This document shows, one piece after another, positions 9,208-16,722 of a DNA stretch of 64,000 nt. Below the pieces are notes generated by a model, which did no database searches, had not been told where the DNA came from, and was given only the letters and a program-made list of their open reading frames with translations. Source of the DNA: DMER64 sp964554535 (GTDB lineage Bacteria > Bacteroidota > Bacteroidia > Bacteroidales > UBA932); NCBI GenBank assembly GCA_964554535.1, contig CAZKPB010000001.1, forward strand, positions 1-64,000, given 5' to 3'. Positions within the stretch are counted from its first letter, which is position 1, and each line of letters begins with the position of its first letter. The translations under genes and the position numbers were made by a program.

Positions 9208-10251
9208 ATGAAAAAATTGACACTATTATTTGTACTCACCCTATGCCTCTGCCTACCCTCCACCGCCCAAACGGTCACACAGGGCCAGCAGATTCCCCAA
9301 GGTGCCGTAGTATACAGCCTGCCGCAAACCTGCCTGCGCCTCACCGCCCAGGCACAATGCACCCAATTTGCGGTCGGTCCCTACGCCAAATACGCCCGCA
9401 AGTTTCTGGGCATTGACGTGGCTCAGGAAAACAAAACCACTTATTCCCTTACACGTATAGAAATGATTCCCTTCCTGGAAGCCGACCCCAAACAGATGTA
9501 CGTGGCCACCCTCACATCCAAAAATGCCGAGCCCTGGTTCTTGCAGTTGACCTCTCAGGGTCTGGTGCTGCTTGCCGACTCGTACGCCGGCAAGCAACAA
9601 TCCTGGCGTTTTCCGTCCCAGAGCCAGGACCCCGAAATTTCCGATGCCGGCATTATTGAGAACCTCAGACAAGAACACACCACCCTGTACCGTGCCCAAG
9701 TGGAAGGGGGGAGCGTCTCACAAATCCCCGTACAGCAAAGCCAGCTGGTGGAAAAGACCCTGGAGCAACGTGCCGAGGAAGCCGCCCAGAACATATTCCT
9801 CTTGCGCAACCAGCGTCTGGCCATCATAACCGGTGACACCGACGCCACCTTCAGCGGGGAAGCCCTCGGTGCCGCCGTGGAAGAAATGCGCCGTATGGAG
9901 GATGAATACCTCACTCTCTTTGTGGGAGCCACCACCGTCACCACACAAACCATTGTCACCGACGTGGTCCCCGACGGAGAAAAGACCAAATACGTGGCCT
10001 TCCGCCTGTCGGACACCCAGGGCCTGCTGCCCTCCACCAACGTCAGCGGCCGCCCCATTGTACTGGACCTCTCCGACTCAGGTGAAAAGGCCCCCACGGT
10101 CACCCTGGCCGAGTCCAAAGGCGCCGTACGTCTGTTCTACCGACAGCCGGCCGTCAAGGTGGTCCGTCTGACAGACGGCCAGCAGGAACTGCTGCAGGCC
10201 CGCATACCCATATACCAGATGGGCTCCGTTTTGAATTTTACTATCAACTAA
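9208..10251 (+). CDS. DUF4831 family exported protein
   Basis: Seen: 347 residues beginning with a clear Sec signal peptide (MKKLTLLFVLTLCLCL, cleavage near STAQ at 18-21). No lipobox cysteine follows. The mature part has the pattern of DUF4831: YSLPQT near the N-terminus, GPYAKYARKFLGI in the middle of the first half, and a long acidic, beta-rich C-terminal half. Family knowledge: DUF4831 is a Bacteroidota family without assigned function. It sits between an acyltransferase and pepD with spacings of 21 and 11 bases, so co-transcription is likely. A periplasmic or outer-membrane location is inferred from the signal peptide only. Confidence 0.8.
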   Translation: MKKLTLLFVLTLCLCLPSTAQTVTQGQQIPQGAVVYSLPQTCLRLTAQAQCTQFAVGPYAKYARKFLGIDVAQENKTTYSLTRIEMIPFLEADPKQMYVATLTSKNAEPWFLQLTSQGLVLLADSYAGKQQSWRFPSQSQDPEISDAGIIENLRQEHTTLYRAQVEGGSVSQIPVQQSQLVEKTLEQRAEEAAQNIFLLRNQRLAIITGDTDATFSGEALGAAVEEMRRMEDEYLTLFVGATTVTTQTIVTDVVPDGEKTKYVAFRLSDTQGLLPSTNVSGRPIVLDLSDSGEKAPTVTLAESKGAVRLFYRQPAVKVVRLTDGQQELLQARIPIYQMGSVLNFTIN

Positions 10252-10262
10252 AATAACCCATT

Positions 10263-11717
10263 ATGAAAATCACCGATTTGAACCCGCAAGGAGTATGGAA
10301 AAACTTCCATTCCCTTACGCAGCTCCCCCGCCCCTCTAAAAAAGAAGATAAGGTGCGTGAATTCCTGGCCGCCTATGGCAAAAACCTCGGGCTGGAAACC
10401 ATTGTGGATGAAGCCGGAAACGTCATCATCCGCAAACCGGCCACTAAAGGTATGGAAAACCGCAAGGGCGTCATTCTTCAGGCTCATATGGATATGGTAC
10501 CTCAAAAGAACAACGCGGTGCAGCACGACTTTGAAAAAGACCCCATCCTCACCCGGATAGAAGGTGACTGGGTATACGCCACCGGTACCACTCTGGGTGC
10601 CGACAACGGCATGGGCGTGGCCGCCGCCATGACGGTGCTGGAATCAAAGGACATCCCCCACGGCCCCGTAGAAGCGCTGTTCACCACGGACGAGGAAACC
10701 GGCATGACCGGTGCCCGTGCCCTCAAGGGTGACGTACTAAAGGGTGATATTCTGCTGAACCTTGACTCGGAAGACGAAGGCTTGCTCTACGTGGGTTGCG
10801 CCGGCGGCGTGGACGGTTCCTTTGAATTCGACTACACCCCTGAAGAAGCCCCCAAAGGCATGGAAGCCTTCAAGATGAGCGTGACCGGCCTCAAGGGCGG
10901 CCACTCGGGAATGGATATCATTTTGGGCCGAGGCAACGCCAATAAAATTATGATGCGCCTGCTGCTGCCTCTTATCAAAGACCATCAGGTGCGCATAGCC
11001 CGGATAGAAGGAGGCAACATGCGCAACGCCATCCCCAGAGAGTCCGACGCCGTAATTCTTTTCCCGGCCGGAAAGAAAAATGAAGTCCAATCCGTCATTG
11101 ACCAAATGACCGCCGCCATTAAGGTTGAGTTGGGTGATGTGGACCCCGGTCTGGAAGTGCTGCTGCAACCCTGTGCCGCACCCCATACCGTAATACCCTC
11201 CTGCATCTCCGCCAAAGTGGTACGCGCCGTATATGCCGCTCCCAACGGGGTATGGGGAATGAGCGCCTCCATGCCGGGCCTGGTGGAAACCTCCTCCAAC
11301 CTGGCCGTTGTCTGCGCCAAAGACGGCCACATTGCCGTACACTGCCTGCTACGTAGTCTGGTGGACAGCGCAAAGGACGATATGGCCACCGCTATGGCCT
11401 GCTGTTTTGAAAACGTAGGGGCAAGCGTGACCTTCTCGGGCGCCTATCCCGGCTGGAAGCCCAATATGGACTCGGCCATCCTCAAAGAAATGAAAGCCAT
11501 TTACAAGAAACTGTTTGGCAAGGAAGCGGAAGTACACGCCATCCACGCCGGGTTGGAATGTGGTATTCTGGGCGGCACGTACCCCAACTGGGATATGGTG
11601 TCGTTTGGGCCCACCCTGCGCTCTCCCCACTCGCCCGATGAACGCTGCTACATCCCCTCGGTTCAGAAATTCTGGGATTTCCTGCTGGAAATTTTAAAGC
11701 ATATCCCTGAAAAATAA
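10263..11717 (+). CDS. pepD: Aminoacyl-histidine dipeptidase (Xaa-His dipeptidase, M20 family)
   Basis: Seen: 484 residues with M20 metal-site blocks HMDMVPQK (H75, D77), ADNGMGVA (D114) and TTDEETG (E144/E145), and the lid-domain insertion typical of PepD. Family knowledge: PepD is a cytosolic dizinc dipeptidase that cleaves carnosine-like and other dipeptides. Length and motif order fit the Bacteroidota/Gammaproteobacteria PepD group better than carboxypeptidase G2. It is the last gene before a hairpin-plus-T-run terminator that overlaps the rpsF promoter. Inference: it processes peptides brought in by importers such as the nearby POT protein. Confidence 0.93.
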   Translation: MKITDLNPQGVWKNFHSLTQLPRPSKKEDKVREFLAAYGKNLGLETIVDEAGNVIIRKPATKGMENRKGVILQAHMDMVPQKNNAVQHDFEKDPILTRIEGDWVYATGTTLGADNGMGVAAAMTVLESKDIPHGPVEALFTTDEETGMTGARALKGDVLKGDILLNLDSEDEGLLYVGCAGGVDGSFEFDYTPEEAPKGMEAFKMSVTGLKGGHSGMDIILGRGNANKIMMRLLLPLIKDHQVRIARIEGGNMRNAIPRESDAVILFPAGKKNEVQSVIDQMTAAIKVELGDVDPGLEVLLQPCAAPHTVIPSCISAKVVRAVYAAPNGVWGMSASMPGLVETSSNLAVVCAKDGHIAVHCLLRSLVDSAKDDMATAMACCFENVGASVTFSGAYPGWKPNMDSAILKEMKAIYKKLFGKEAEVHAIHAGLECGILGGTYPNWDMVSFGPTLRSPHSPDERCYIPSVQKFWDFLLEILKHIPEK

Positions 11718-11747
11718 ACCGTTCCTTAAAAAATACCCTTAGAAAAA

Positions 11748-11778
11748 TTTGTTGGGCTGCAAGAATTTCCTATCTTTG
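11748..11778 (+). promoter_or_regulatory. rpsF-rpsR-rplI promoter
   Basis: TTTG at 11748-11751 and TATCTTTG at 11771-11778 with exactly 19 bases between, the best match in the window to the Bacteroidota TTTG-N19-TAnnTTTG promoter. The predicted transcript starts near 11783, leaving a leader of about 30 bases before rpsF. Confidence 0.75.
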
Positions 11779-11789
11779 CAGCCCTTTTT
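11754..11789 (+). terminator. Rho-independent terminator of pepD, overlapping the rpsF promoter
   Basis: Perfect nine-base inverted repeat (GGGCTGCAA at 11754-11762, TTGCAGCCC at 11776-11784) with a 13-base loop, followed directly by five T. The rpsF -7 element lies within the loop and right arm. Confidence 0.65.
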
Positions 11790-11812
11790 ACATCATACTA
11801 ATAAAACACACT

Positions 11813-12223
11813 ATGTTAAAACAGTACGAAACCGTTTTCATTTTAACTCCCGTTTTGTCTGAAGTTCAGATGAAGGAAGCGGTTGCCAAATTCCACGATC
11901 TCATTGTCAGCAATGGCGGAGAGATTGTGTATGAAGAAGACTGGGGCCTGCGCAAATTAGCCTACCCCATTCAGAAAAAGACCACAGGCTTCTACAGCCT
12001 GATAGGATTCAAGGCAGAGCCCGACTTTATTGGCAAGTTTGAACTCCAATACCGTCGTGACGAACGCGTGATCCGTTACTCTACCATGCTTATGGACAAG
12101 CACGCTATTGCTTATGCAGAAAAGAAACACGGAACTGGCAAATCCATGGCTCCGGCTCCCCTAGCCGAACCTGTGATAGCTCCCGTTATTGATGAACCGG
12201 AAATGGAAGAAAAGGAGGACTAA
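11813..12223 (+). CDS. rpsF: 30S ribosomal protein S6
   Basis: Seen: 136 residues. The conserved opening is QYETVFILTPVLS, and an RRDERVIRYSTML block corresponds to the S6 fold's last strand. After the core (about 95 residues) there is an acidic, proline-rich tail ending EMEEKED. Family knowledge: S6 binds S18 in the central domain of the small subunit. First gene of rpsF-rpsR-rplI, with three bases to rpsR; the ribosome-binding AGGAGG for rpsR lies in its last codons. The acidic tail is expendable in the family and varies between species. Confidence 0.97.
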   Translation: MLKQYETVFILTPVLSEVQMKEAVAKFHDLIVSNGGEIVYEEDWGLRKLAYPIQKKTTGFYSLIGFKAEPDFIGKFELQYRRDERVIRYSTMLMDKHAIAYAEKKHGTGKSMAPAPLAEPVIAPVIDEPEMEEKED

Positions 12224-12226
12224 GCC

Positions 12227-12493
12227 ATGCAAACACCTAACGAAATTCGTTTTCTCAACCCTCCTACAGTAGAGGTAAAAAAGAAAAAATACTGCCGTTT
12301 CAAAAAGGCCGGTATCAAGTACATTGATTACAAGGATCCCGAATTCCTCAAACGTTTCCTCAACGAACAGGGTAAAATTTTACCCCGCCGCCTCACCGGC
12401 ACTTCCCTGAAATTCCAGCGTAAAGTGGCTCAGGCCGTCAAACGCGCCCGTCACTTGGCTTTGCTGCCCTACGTAACCGATTTACTTAAATAA
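12227..12493 (+). CDS. rpsR: 30S ribosomal protein S18
   Basis: Seen: 88 residues with the S18 core KYCRFKKAGIKYIDYKD and the C-terminal RRLTGTSLKFQRKVAQAVKR segment. Family knowledge: S18 forms a heterodimer with S6 in the 30S platform. The start is supported by AGGAGG about ten bases upstream, inside the end of rpsF, which suggests translational coupling. A single cysteine is present and there is no zinc motif. The next gene, rplI, starts 12 bases later. Confidence 0.97.
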   Translation: MQTPNEIRFLNPPTVEVKKKKYCRFKKAGIKYIDYKDPEFLKRFLNEQGKILPRRLTGTSLKFQRKVAQAVKRARHLALLPYVTDLLK

Positions 12494-12505
12494 GGAGGCA
12501 AGACT

Positions 12506-12958
12506 ATGGAAATTATTCTTAAACAAGACGTCCTCAACCTGGGACACGCAGACGACATTGTTACCGTACGCAACGGATATGCCACCAATTACCTCATTCC
12601 TCAGGGAATGGCTATTATGGCTACCCCTTCTGCCAAGAAAATGCATGCAGAAAACCTGCGTCAACGCGCTCATAAAGAAGCTAAGATTCGTGAAGATGCC
12701 ACCGCACTGGCCAACAAGCTCAATGCCGCATCCGTAAAAGTGGCTACCAAAGTCAGCAGCAACGGCAAAGTATTCGGTTCAGTCAACAATATTCAGGTAG
12801 CTGAAGCTTTGGCTGCTCAGGGTATTGAAATTGACCGCCGCAACGTAACCTTTGTCGGCACCGACGCCATAAAGGAAGTAGGTACCTATGAAGCAGTGGT
12901 TAAGATTTACCGCGACATTACCGCTACCGTAAAAGTAGAAGTGGTGGGCGAAGAGTAA
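12506..12958 (+). CDS. rplI: 50S ribosomal protein L9
   Basis: Seen: 150 residues. The N-terminal domain is EIILKQDVLNLGHADDIV followed by VRNGYATNYLIPQG, the family signature; then come the long connecting helix rich in Lys/Ala and the C-terminal domain with KVFGSVNNIQVAEAL. Family knowledge: L9 is an elongated 50S protein at the base of the L1 stalk that affects reading-frame maintenance. AGGAGG lies shortly before the ATG. Last gene of the S6-S18-L9 operon; a strong terminator follows 18 bases after its stop. Confidence 0.97.
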   Translation: MEIILKQDVLNLGHADDIVTVRNGYATNYLIPQGMAIMATPSAKKMHAENLRQRAHKEAKIREDATALANKLNAASVKVATKVSSNGKVFGSVNNIQVAEALAAQGIEIDRRNVTFVGTDAIKEVGTYEAVVKIYRDITATVKVEVVGEE

Positions 12959-12976
12959 GCGTTTTATCCCTACAAG

Positions 12977-13010
12977 TGTCCGCCAGGAAATCTTGGCGGA
13001 CATTTTTTTT
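12977..13010 (+). terminator. Rho-independent terminator after rplI
   Basis: Nine-base perfect inverted repeat (TGTCCGCCA at 12977-12985, TGGCGGACA at 12994-13002) with an eight-base loop, followed by a run of eight T. Confidence 0.9.
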
Positions 13011-13042
13011 GTTTGTACCTTGCGCTCAAATCGCCTCAAAAT

Positions 13043-14323
13043 ATGAAACAAGACATTGCGCTTTTTGAAATTATCAGAAAAGAGGAAACCCGTCAGACCA
13101 ACGGGATTGAACTCATTGCTTCTGAGAACTTTGTTAGCCCCCAGGTGCTCACCGCCATGGGGTCTGTACTGACCAACAAATACGCCGAGGGATACCCCGG
13201 TGCCCGTTATTACGGCGGCTGTGAAGTGGTGGACAAAGCCGAACAATTATGTATTGACCGTATCTGCCAGATCTTTGATGCCGAATATGCCAACGTGCAA
13301 CCCCACTCCGGGGCCCAGGCCAATATGGCCGTATTCATGGCTTGTCTGAAACCCGGAGATACCTTTATGGGGTTGGACCTGGCTCACGGAGGCCATCTTT
13401 CACACGGTTCACCGGTAAATATGTCAGGTATCCTGTTCCATCCCGTAAGTTACCAGGTAAAGGAAGATACCGGACTGGTAGACTATGACACCATGGAAGC
13501 CCTTGCTCTGGAACACAAGCCCAAACTGATTGTAGGGGGTGCCTCGGCCTATTCCCGTGACTGGGATTACGCTCGTATGCGTGCCATTGCAGACAAGGTG
13601 GGCGCCCTGTTTATGGTGGATATGGCACATCCCGCCGGACTTATTGCCGCCGGACTGCTGGATAACCCGCTGAAATACGCACACATTGTCACCTCCACCA
13701 CCCACAAGACACTTCGCGGTCCCCGCGGAGGCATTATCCTTATGGGCAAGGACTTTGACAATCCCTGGGGCATCAAGACGCCCAAGGGGGAAACCAAAAA
13801 GATGTCTGCCGTGCTCAACTCCTCCGTATTCCCCGGAGTACAGGGTGGTCCGCTGGAACACGTCATTGCGGCCAAAGCCGTAGCCTTTTTTGAAGCCTTA
13901 CAACCCGAATTCAAAGATTACCAGAATCAGGTAAAGAAAAACGCGCAAGCCATGGCCAACGCGTTCCTCAAGAGAGGGTACAAACTGATTTCCGGTGGTA
14001 CGGACAACCATTTGATGTTGATTGACCTGCGTACCAAATTCCCTGAACTTACCGGGAAAGTAGCGGAAAAGACTCTGGTTACCGCAGATATCACCATCAA
14101 CAAGAATATGGTTCCCTTTGACTCCCGTTCTCCTTTCCAGACATCGGGTATCCGCGTGGGCAGTGCCGCAGTAACCACCCGCGGCCTCAAAGAAATGGAT
14201 ATGGACCCGGTAGTGTCCCTGATTGACGAGGTTCTGTCCAACATTGACAGCGTTGAAACCATAGAACGCGTAAAGAAACGCGTAAAAGAAATGATGGGCG
14301 GCCTGCCGTTGTACGCCTGGTAA
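13043..14323 (+). CDS. glyA: Serine hydroxymethyltransferase
   Basis: Seen: 426 residues from the ATG at 13043. An in-frame upstream ATG at 13013 abuts the terminator T run and adds ten non-conserved residues, so it was not used. Conserved blocks include IELIASENFVS, YAEGYPGARYYGGCE, and the PLP lysine in TSTTHKTLRGPRGG (about residue 227). Family knowledge: it interconverts serine and glycine with tetrahydrofolate, the main source of one-carbon units; these also feed formyl-methionyl-tRNA synthesis (fmt is in this window). Convergent with the OstA-like gene, 14 bases apart, with no obvious terminator. No good -7 element precedes it. Confidence 0.97.
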   Translation: MKQDIALFEIIRKEETRQTNGIELIASENFVSPQVLTAMGSVLTNKYAEGYPGARYYGGCEVVDKAEQLCIDRICQIFDAEYANVQPHSGAQANMAVFMACLKPGDTFMGLDLAHGGHLSHGSPVNMSGILFHPVSYQVKEDTGLVDYDTMEALALEHKPKLIVGGASAYSRDWDYARMRAIADKVGALFMVDMAHPAGLIAAGLLDNPLKYAHIVTSTTHKTLRGPRGGIILMGKDFDNPWGIKTPKGETKKMSAVLNSSVFPGVQGGPLEHVIAAKAVAFFEALQPEFKDYQNQVKKNAQAMANAFLKRGYKLISGGTDNHLMLIDLRTKFPELTGKVAEKTLVTADITINKNMVPFDSRSPFQTSGIRVGSAAVTTRGLKEMDMDPVVSLIDEVLSNIDSVETIERVKKRVKEMMGGLPLYAW

Positions 14324-14337
14324 GGCAACTCCAAAGG

Positions 14338-16719
14338 CTAATCCAAAATATAAATATTTTCCTCCTCCTCTTGTTTCCGGAGTGACTCCCGGAGATTCTT
14401 GGGAGGAGTTTTTCTTGCCGTATCCTTGGGAATCAGGGGCAGCAGGGTGTCGGCCTCGGACTTGGGAGGACGCAAATCCGGGACAAACGGATTCCTGATA
14501 TTTTCAAATTCCCTCTGCTTCAATTCGTCCCTGGCATTGGTGGTGACCCCTTCACGCAGTGTAGAAAATGTTTCCAGCACCTGTGGGAAGTACTTCATGG
14601 TAAAAGGGAATACCGGTTCTACGTAAGAGTCTTTGGGTTGCGGCGGGGAGGTCACTTCAATGCGGTCCGTGACGGCAAAACGATTCATCGGACGGTCGCC
14701 CTGTCTCCATTGAAAATCCTTGAGGCGGCCTTGGTCTGTCTGTAAGTCAAACAGGGGCACCATATCGCTTTTCACGGTCTCAAAATACGTTATGCGGCGT
14801 GCCCTGCGGTTTTCCAGCAACACCTTCATTTTCTTGCAATCCACTATGTTGAGCGAGGTGATGATGCTGTCTTCCGGAATGTAGAACAAGGCCTTGACAT
14901 TCCCTTGGGCATTAAATTGATATACATCATTGTTCCGTATGTGTGCAATCATCTCGTCCCCCTTTATCTGGTGATAGAAAGTACTGTCTTCCTGCGAGAT
15001 GATAAAAGCATTGGACAAGAAATCCGCACGGAACAACGAGTCCCGGCTCATACGTAAACGCAGACTGTCGGCCGAGAACTGGCTGCTTTCATTCCATAAA
15101 ACCGGTTTCCCGTACAGACGTCCAATGGAGTCAATGCTATTGAAAACCAGCGAGTCGCAACGCATCTGCAAGTCGCTCTTGTAAAGTATTACGTTATTAT
15201 AGGCGTACAGGTAATTGATCTCGACGCTGTTATAGAGACTGTCTCCGTATAAACGAATCCCAGCCAGGAAGGTACTGTCTTCCTGCATAAAAGAACGGTT
15301 TATTGTGATTTGCCACGCCTGCAACAGGCTGTCTACCAAGGCCTCCGTACCTTGGAGCGGGTCATCCGGAAGGGCGGTTGCCACCAGTGAATCCACCGCC
15401 GGGAGGTTCAATGAATCGGACACCGCAGTGAGCAATGAATCAGCGGACAACGTGATGAGCGAGTCGGCGCGTGCGAGGGCCAGCGAATCGGCCTTTTGAC
15501 GGGCCGCCTTTCGCTCTTTCCGACTCAAACGTCGGGCGGGTTCCGTTTCAGGCAGTGGGGCAGCCGATAAATCGGCCGACCGGGCCGACGAATCGGCAGG
15601 CGCCAAAGAAGGAGTGGCCTTTTGGGGTGCCTCGGCATCCTTCTTGTTCACCTGGGTGGAATCCTTGGTGTAAGGATTGATATACCTTGCCAGCGACTGC
15701 ACCACTTCCAGAGAATCGGCCGTTCCAAAATTACCCTTGTAGACACGCAACGTATCGGCCGCCAGAAAAGCGGTGTCGGGCTCGTTGGTTTCCTCGTTTA
15801 CAAGATAAGTGGCAAAAACGGGATTTTTAGTGACTTCCACCCACGGCGGGTCCTGCGTATACTCCAACTTGTCGCCGAATATCAGAGACTGCTGTGTGGT
15901 ATCCTTTATCTGTATCCGTTCCAGCAGCACCGCCTTTCCGACATTGCGGTCGTAGGCCAGGTCCTGCGCCCAAACTTGCTGTTCATCCGTCAGAACGTAT
16001 ACGTCCTGCATAAAATGAAACCTTTCGTTTTCACGGTCGTAAGTGCCCTCGCAAGCAGTAAGAAAACCATCGGTATGCCAACCCTGCACATTCCCCCAGA
16101 ACTCGGCTATGTTAGTATCGGTATGATAATATAGCGAGTCTGACTTGATGCGCACGGTATCGGAGCTCATCTCCACATGCTCGTAAAAACAGAACCGTTT
16201 TTCCTTGGAATAATAGTAGCCGCGGCGGCTTTCCAAAATGGTGCCCTTGTCATCCACCATGCTGCCGCCGTTAAAGAAATACCCTATACTGTCCTTGGTG
16301 TTGAAATTCAACATCTGAGTACGCAGGCGGTTTTCATCCTTGTCAATGAGTTCCACCACACGCCCCCGCACTTCTCCGGTATTCACATCACCCATATAAT
16401 GGATGGTTTCTCCCAGCAGGCGTGTCTGGTCCTGAATCACCTGCACATTCCCCCAGGCGTCAAGCACATTGGTGGCCGTGTTCCACAGGGCGGTATCGCA
16501 AATGATAAAAGTGTTGTTGTGCAAAAAACGGGCGGGACCAATCACGCGGCGGTAACTGACGCCAAACTGCTCGTACTGCTCGGCCATTTGAGCCTCCAGC
16601 AGGTGCACCTTGTCTTCCTCTCTGCGGTCCAACTGCTGTGCGCCGGGTATACGCTCTGCAATGCCTTTGAACGTAAGGCATATAAAGCACGCAGTCAGCA
16701 GCAGGGCTATTTTCTTCAT
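14338..16719 (-). CDS. OstA-like (LptA/LptD-type) outer-membrane biogenesis protein
   Basis: Seen: 793 residues with a signal peptide (MKKIALLLTACFICLTF; cleavage near residue 21). An OstA/LptA-like beta-rich domain lies at about 60-290, with repeated units such as YHTDTNIAEFWGNVQ. A low-complexity Ala/Asp/Ser/Leu segment (about 365-466) contains five tandem octapeptides, and a second beta-rich half follows. The C-terminus is acidic with ENIYILD. Family knowledge: Bacteroidota OstA-like proteins are counterparts of LptA/LptD N-domains in LPS transport across the periplasm. It lies three bases after the SurA-like gene and ends the guaB operon. LPS transport is an inference from the domain. The length exceeds that of simple LptA proteins because of the insert. 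Confidence 0.8.
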   Translation of the reverse strand: MKKIALLLTACFICLTFKGIAERIPGAQQLDRREEDKVHLLEAQMAEQYEQFGVSYRRVIGPARFLHNNTFIICDTALWNTATNVLDAWGNVQVIQDQTRLLGETIHYMGDVNTGEVRGRVVELIDKDENRLRTQMLNFNTKDSIGYFFNGGSMVDDKGTILESRRGYYYSKEKRFCFYEHVEMSSDTVRIKSDSLYYHTDTNIAEFWGNVQGWHTDGFLTACEGTYDRENERFHFMQDVYVLTDEQQVWAQDLAYDRNVGKAVLLERIQIKDTTQQSLIFGDKLEYTQDPPWVEVTKNPVFATYLVNEETNEPDTAFLAADTLRVYKGNFGTADSLEVVQSLARYINPYTKDSTQVNKKDAEAPQKATPSLAPADSSARSADLSAAPLPETEPARRLSRKERKAARQKADSLALARADSLITLSADSLLTAVSDSLNLPAVDSLVATALPDDPLQGTEALVDSLLQAWQITINRSFMQEDSTFLAGIRLYGDSLYNSVEINYLYAYNNVILYKSDLQMRCDSLVFNSIDSIGRLYGKPVLWNESSQFSADSLRLRMSRDSLFRADFLSNAFIISQEDSTFYHQIKGDEMIAHIRNNDVYQFNAQGNVKALFYIPEDSIITSLNIVDCKKMKVLLENRRARRITYFETVKSDMVPLFDLQTDQGRLKDFQWRQGDRPMNRFAVTDRIEVTSPPQPKDSYVEPVFPFTMKYFPQVLETFSTLREGVTTNARDELKQREFENIRNPFVPDLRPPKSEADTLLPLIPKDTARKTPPKNLRESLRKQEEEENIYILD
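15373..15492 (-). repeat. Five tandem 24-base repeats coding for an xADSLxxx octapeptide
   Basis: In the OstA-like protein, DSL recurs at residues 411, 419, 427, 435 and 443, an exact eight-residue period (KADSLALA, RADSLITL, SADSLLTA, VSDSLNLP, AVDSLVAT). At DNA level GAATC/GAGTC recurs every 24 bases. A sixth DSL at 463 is out of register. Confidence 0.75.
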
Positions 16720-16722
16720 AGA

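Noticed and set aside
11783..11812. S6:S18 autoregulatory RNA motif before rpsF
   Set aside because: The predicted leader is about 30 bases, A/C-rich and without a stem; the nearby inverted repeat lies mostly upstream of the expected start.
13012..13030. Possible glyA promoter (TTTG followed by TACCTTGC)
   Set aside because: The second element mismatches TAnnTTTG at two conserved positions and directly follows the first without spacing.
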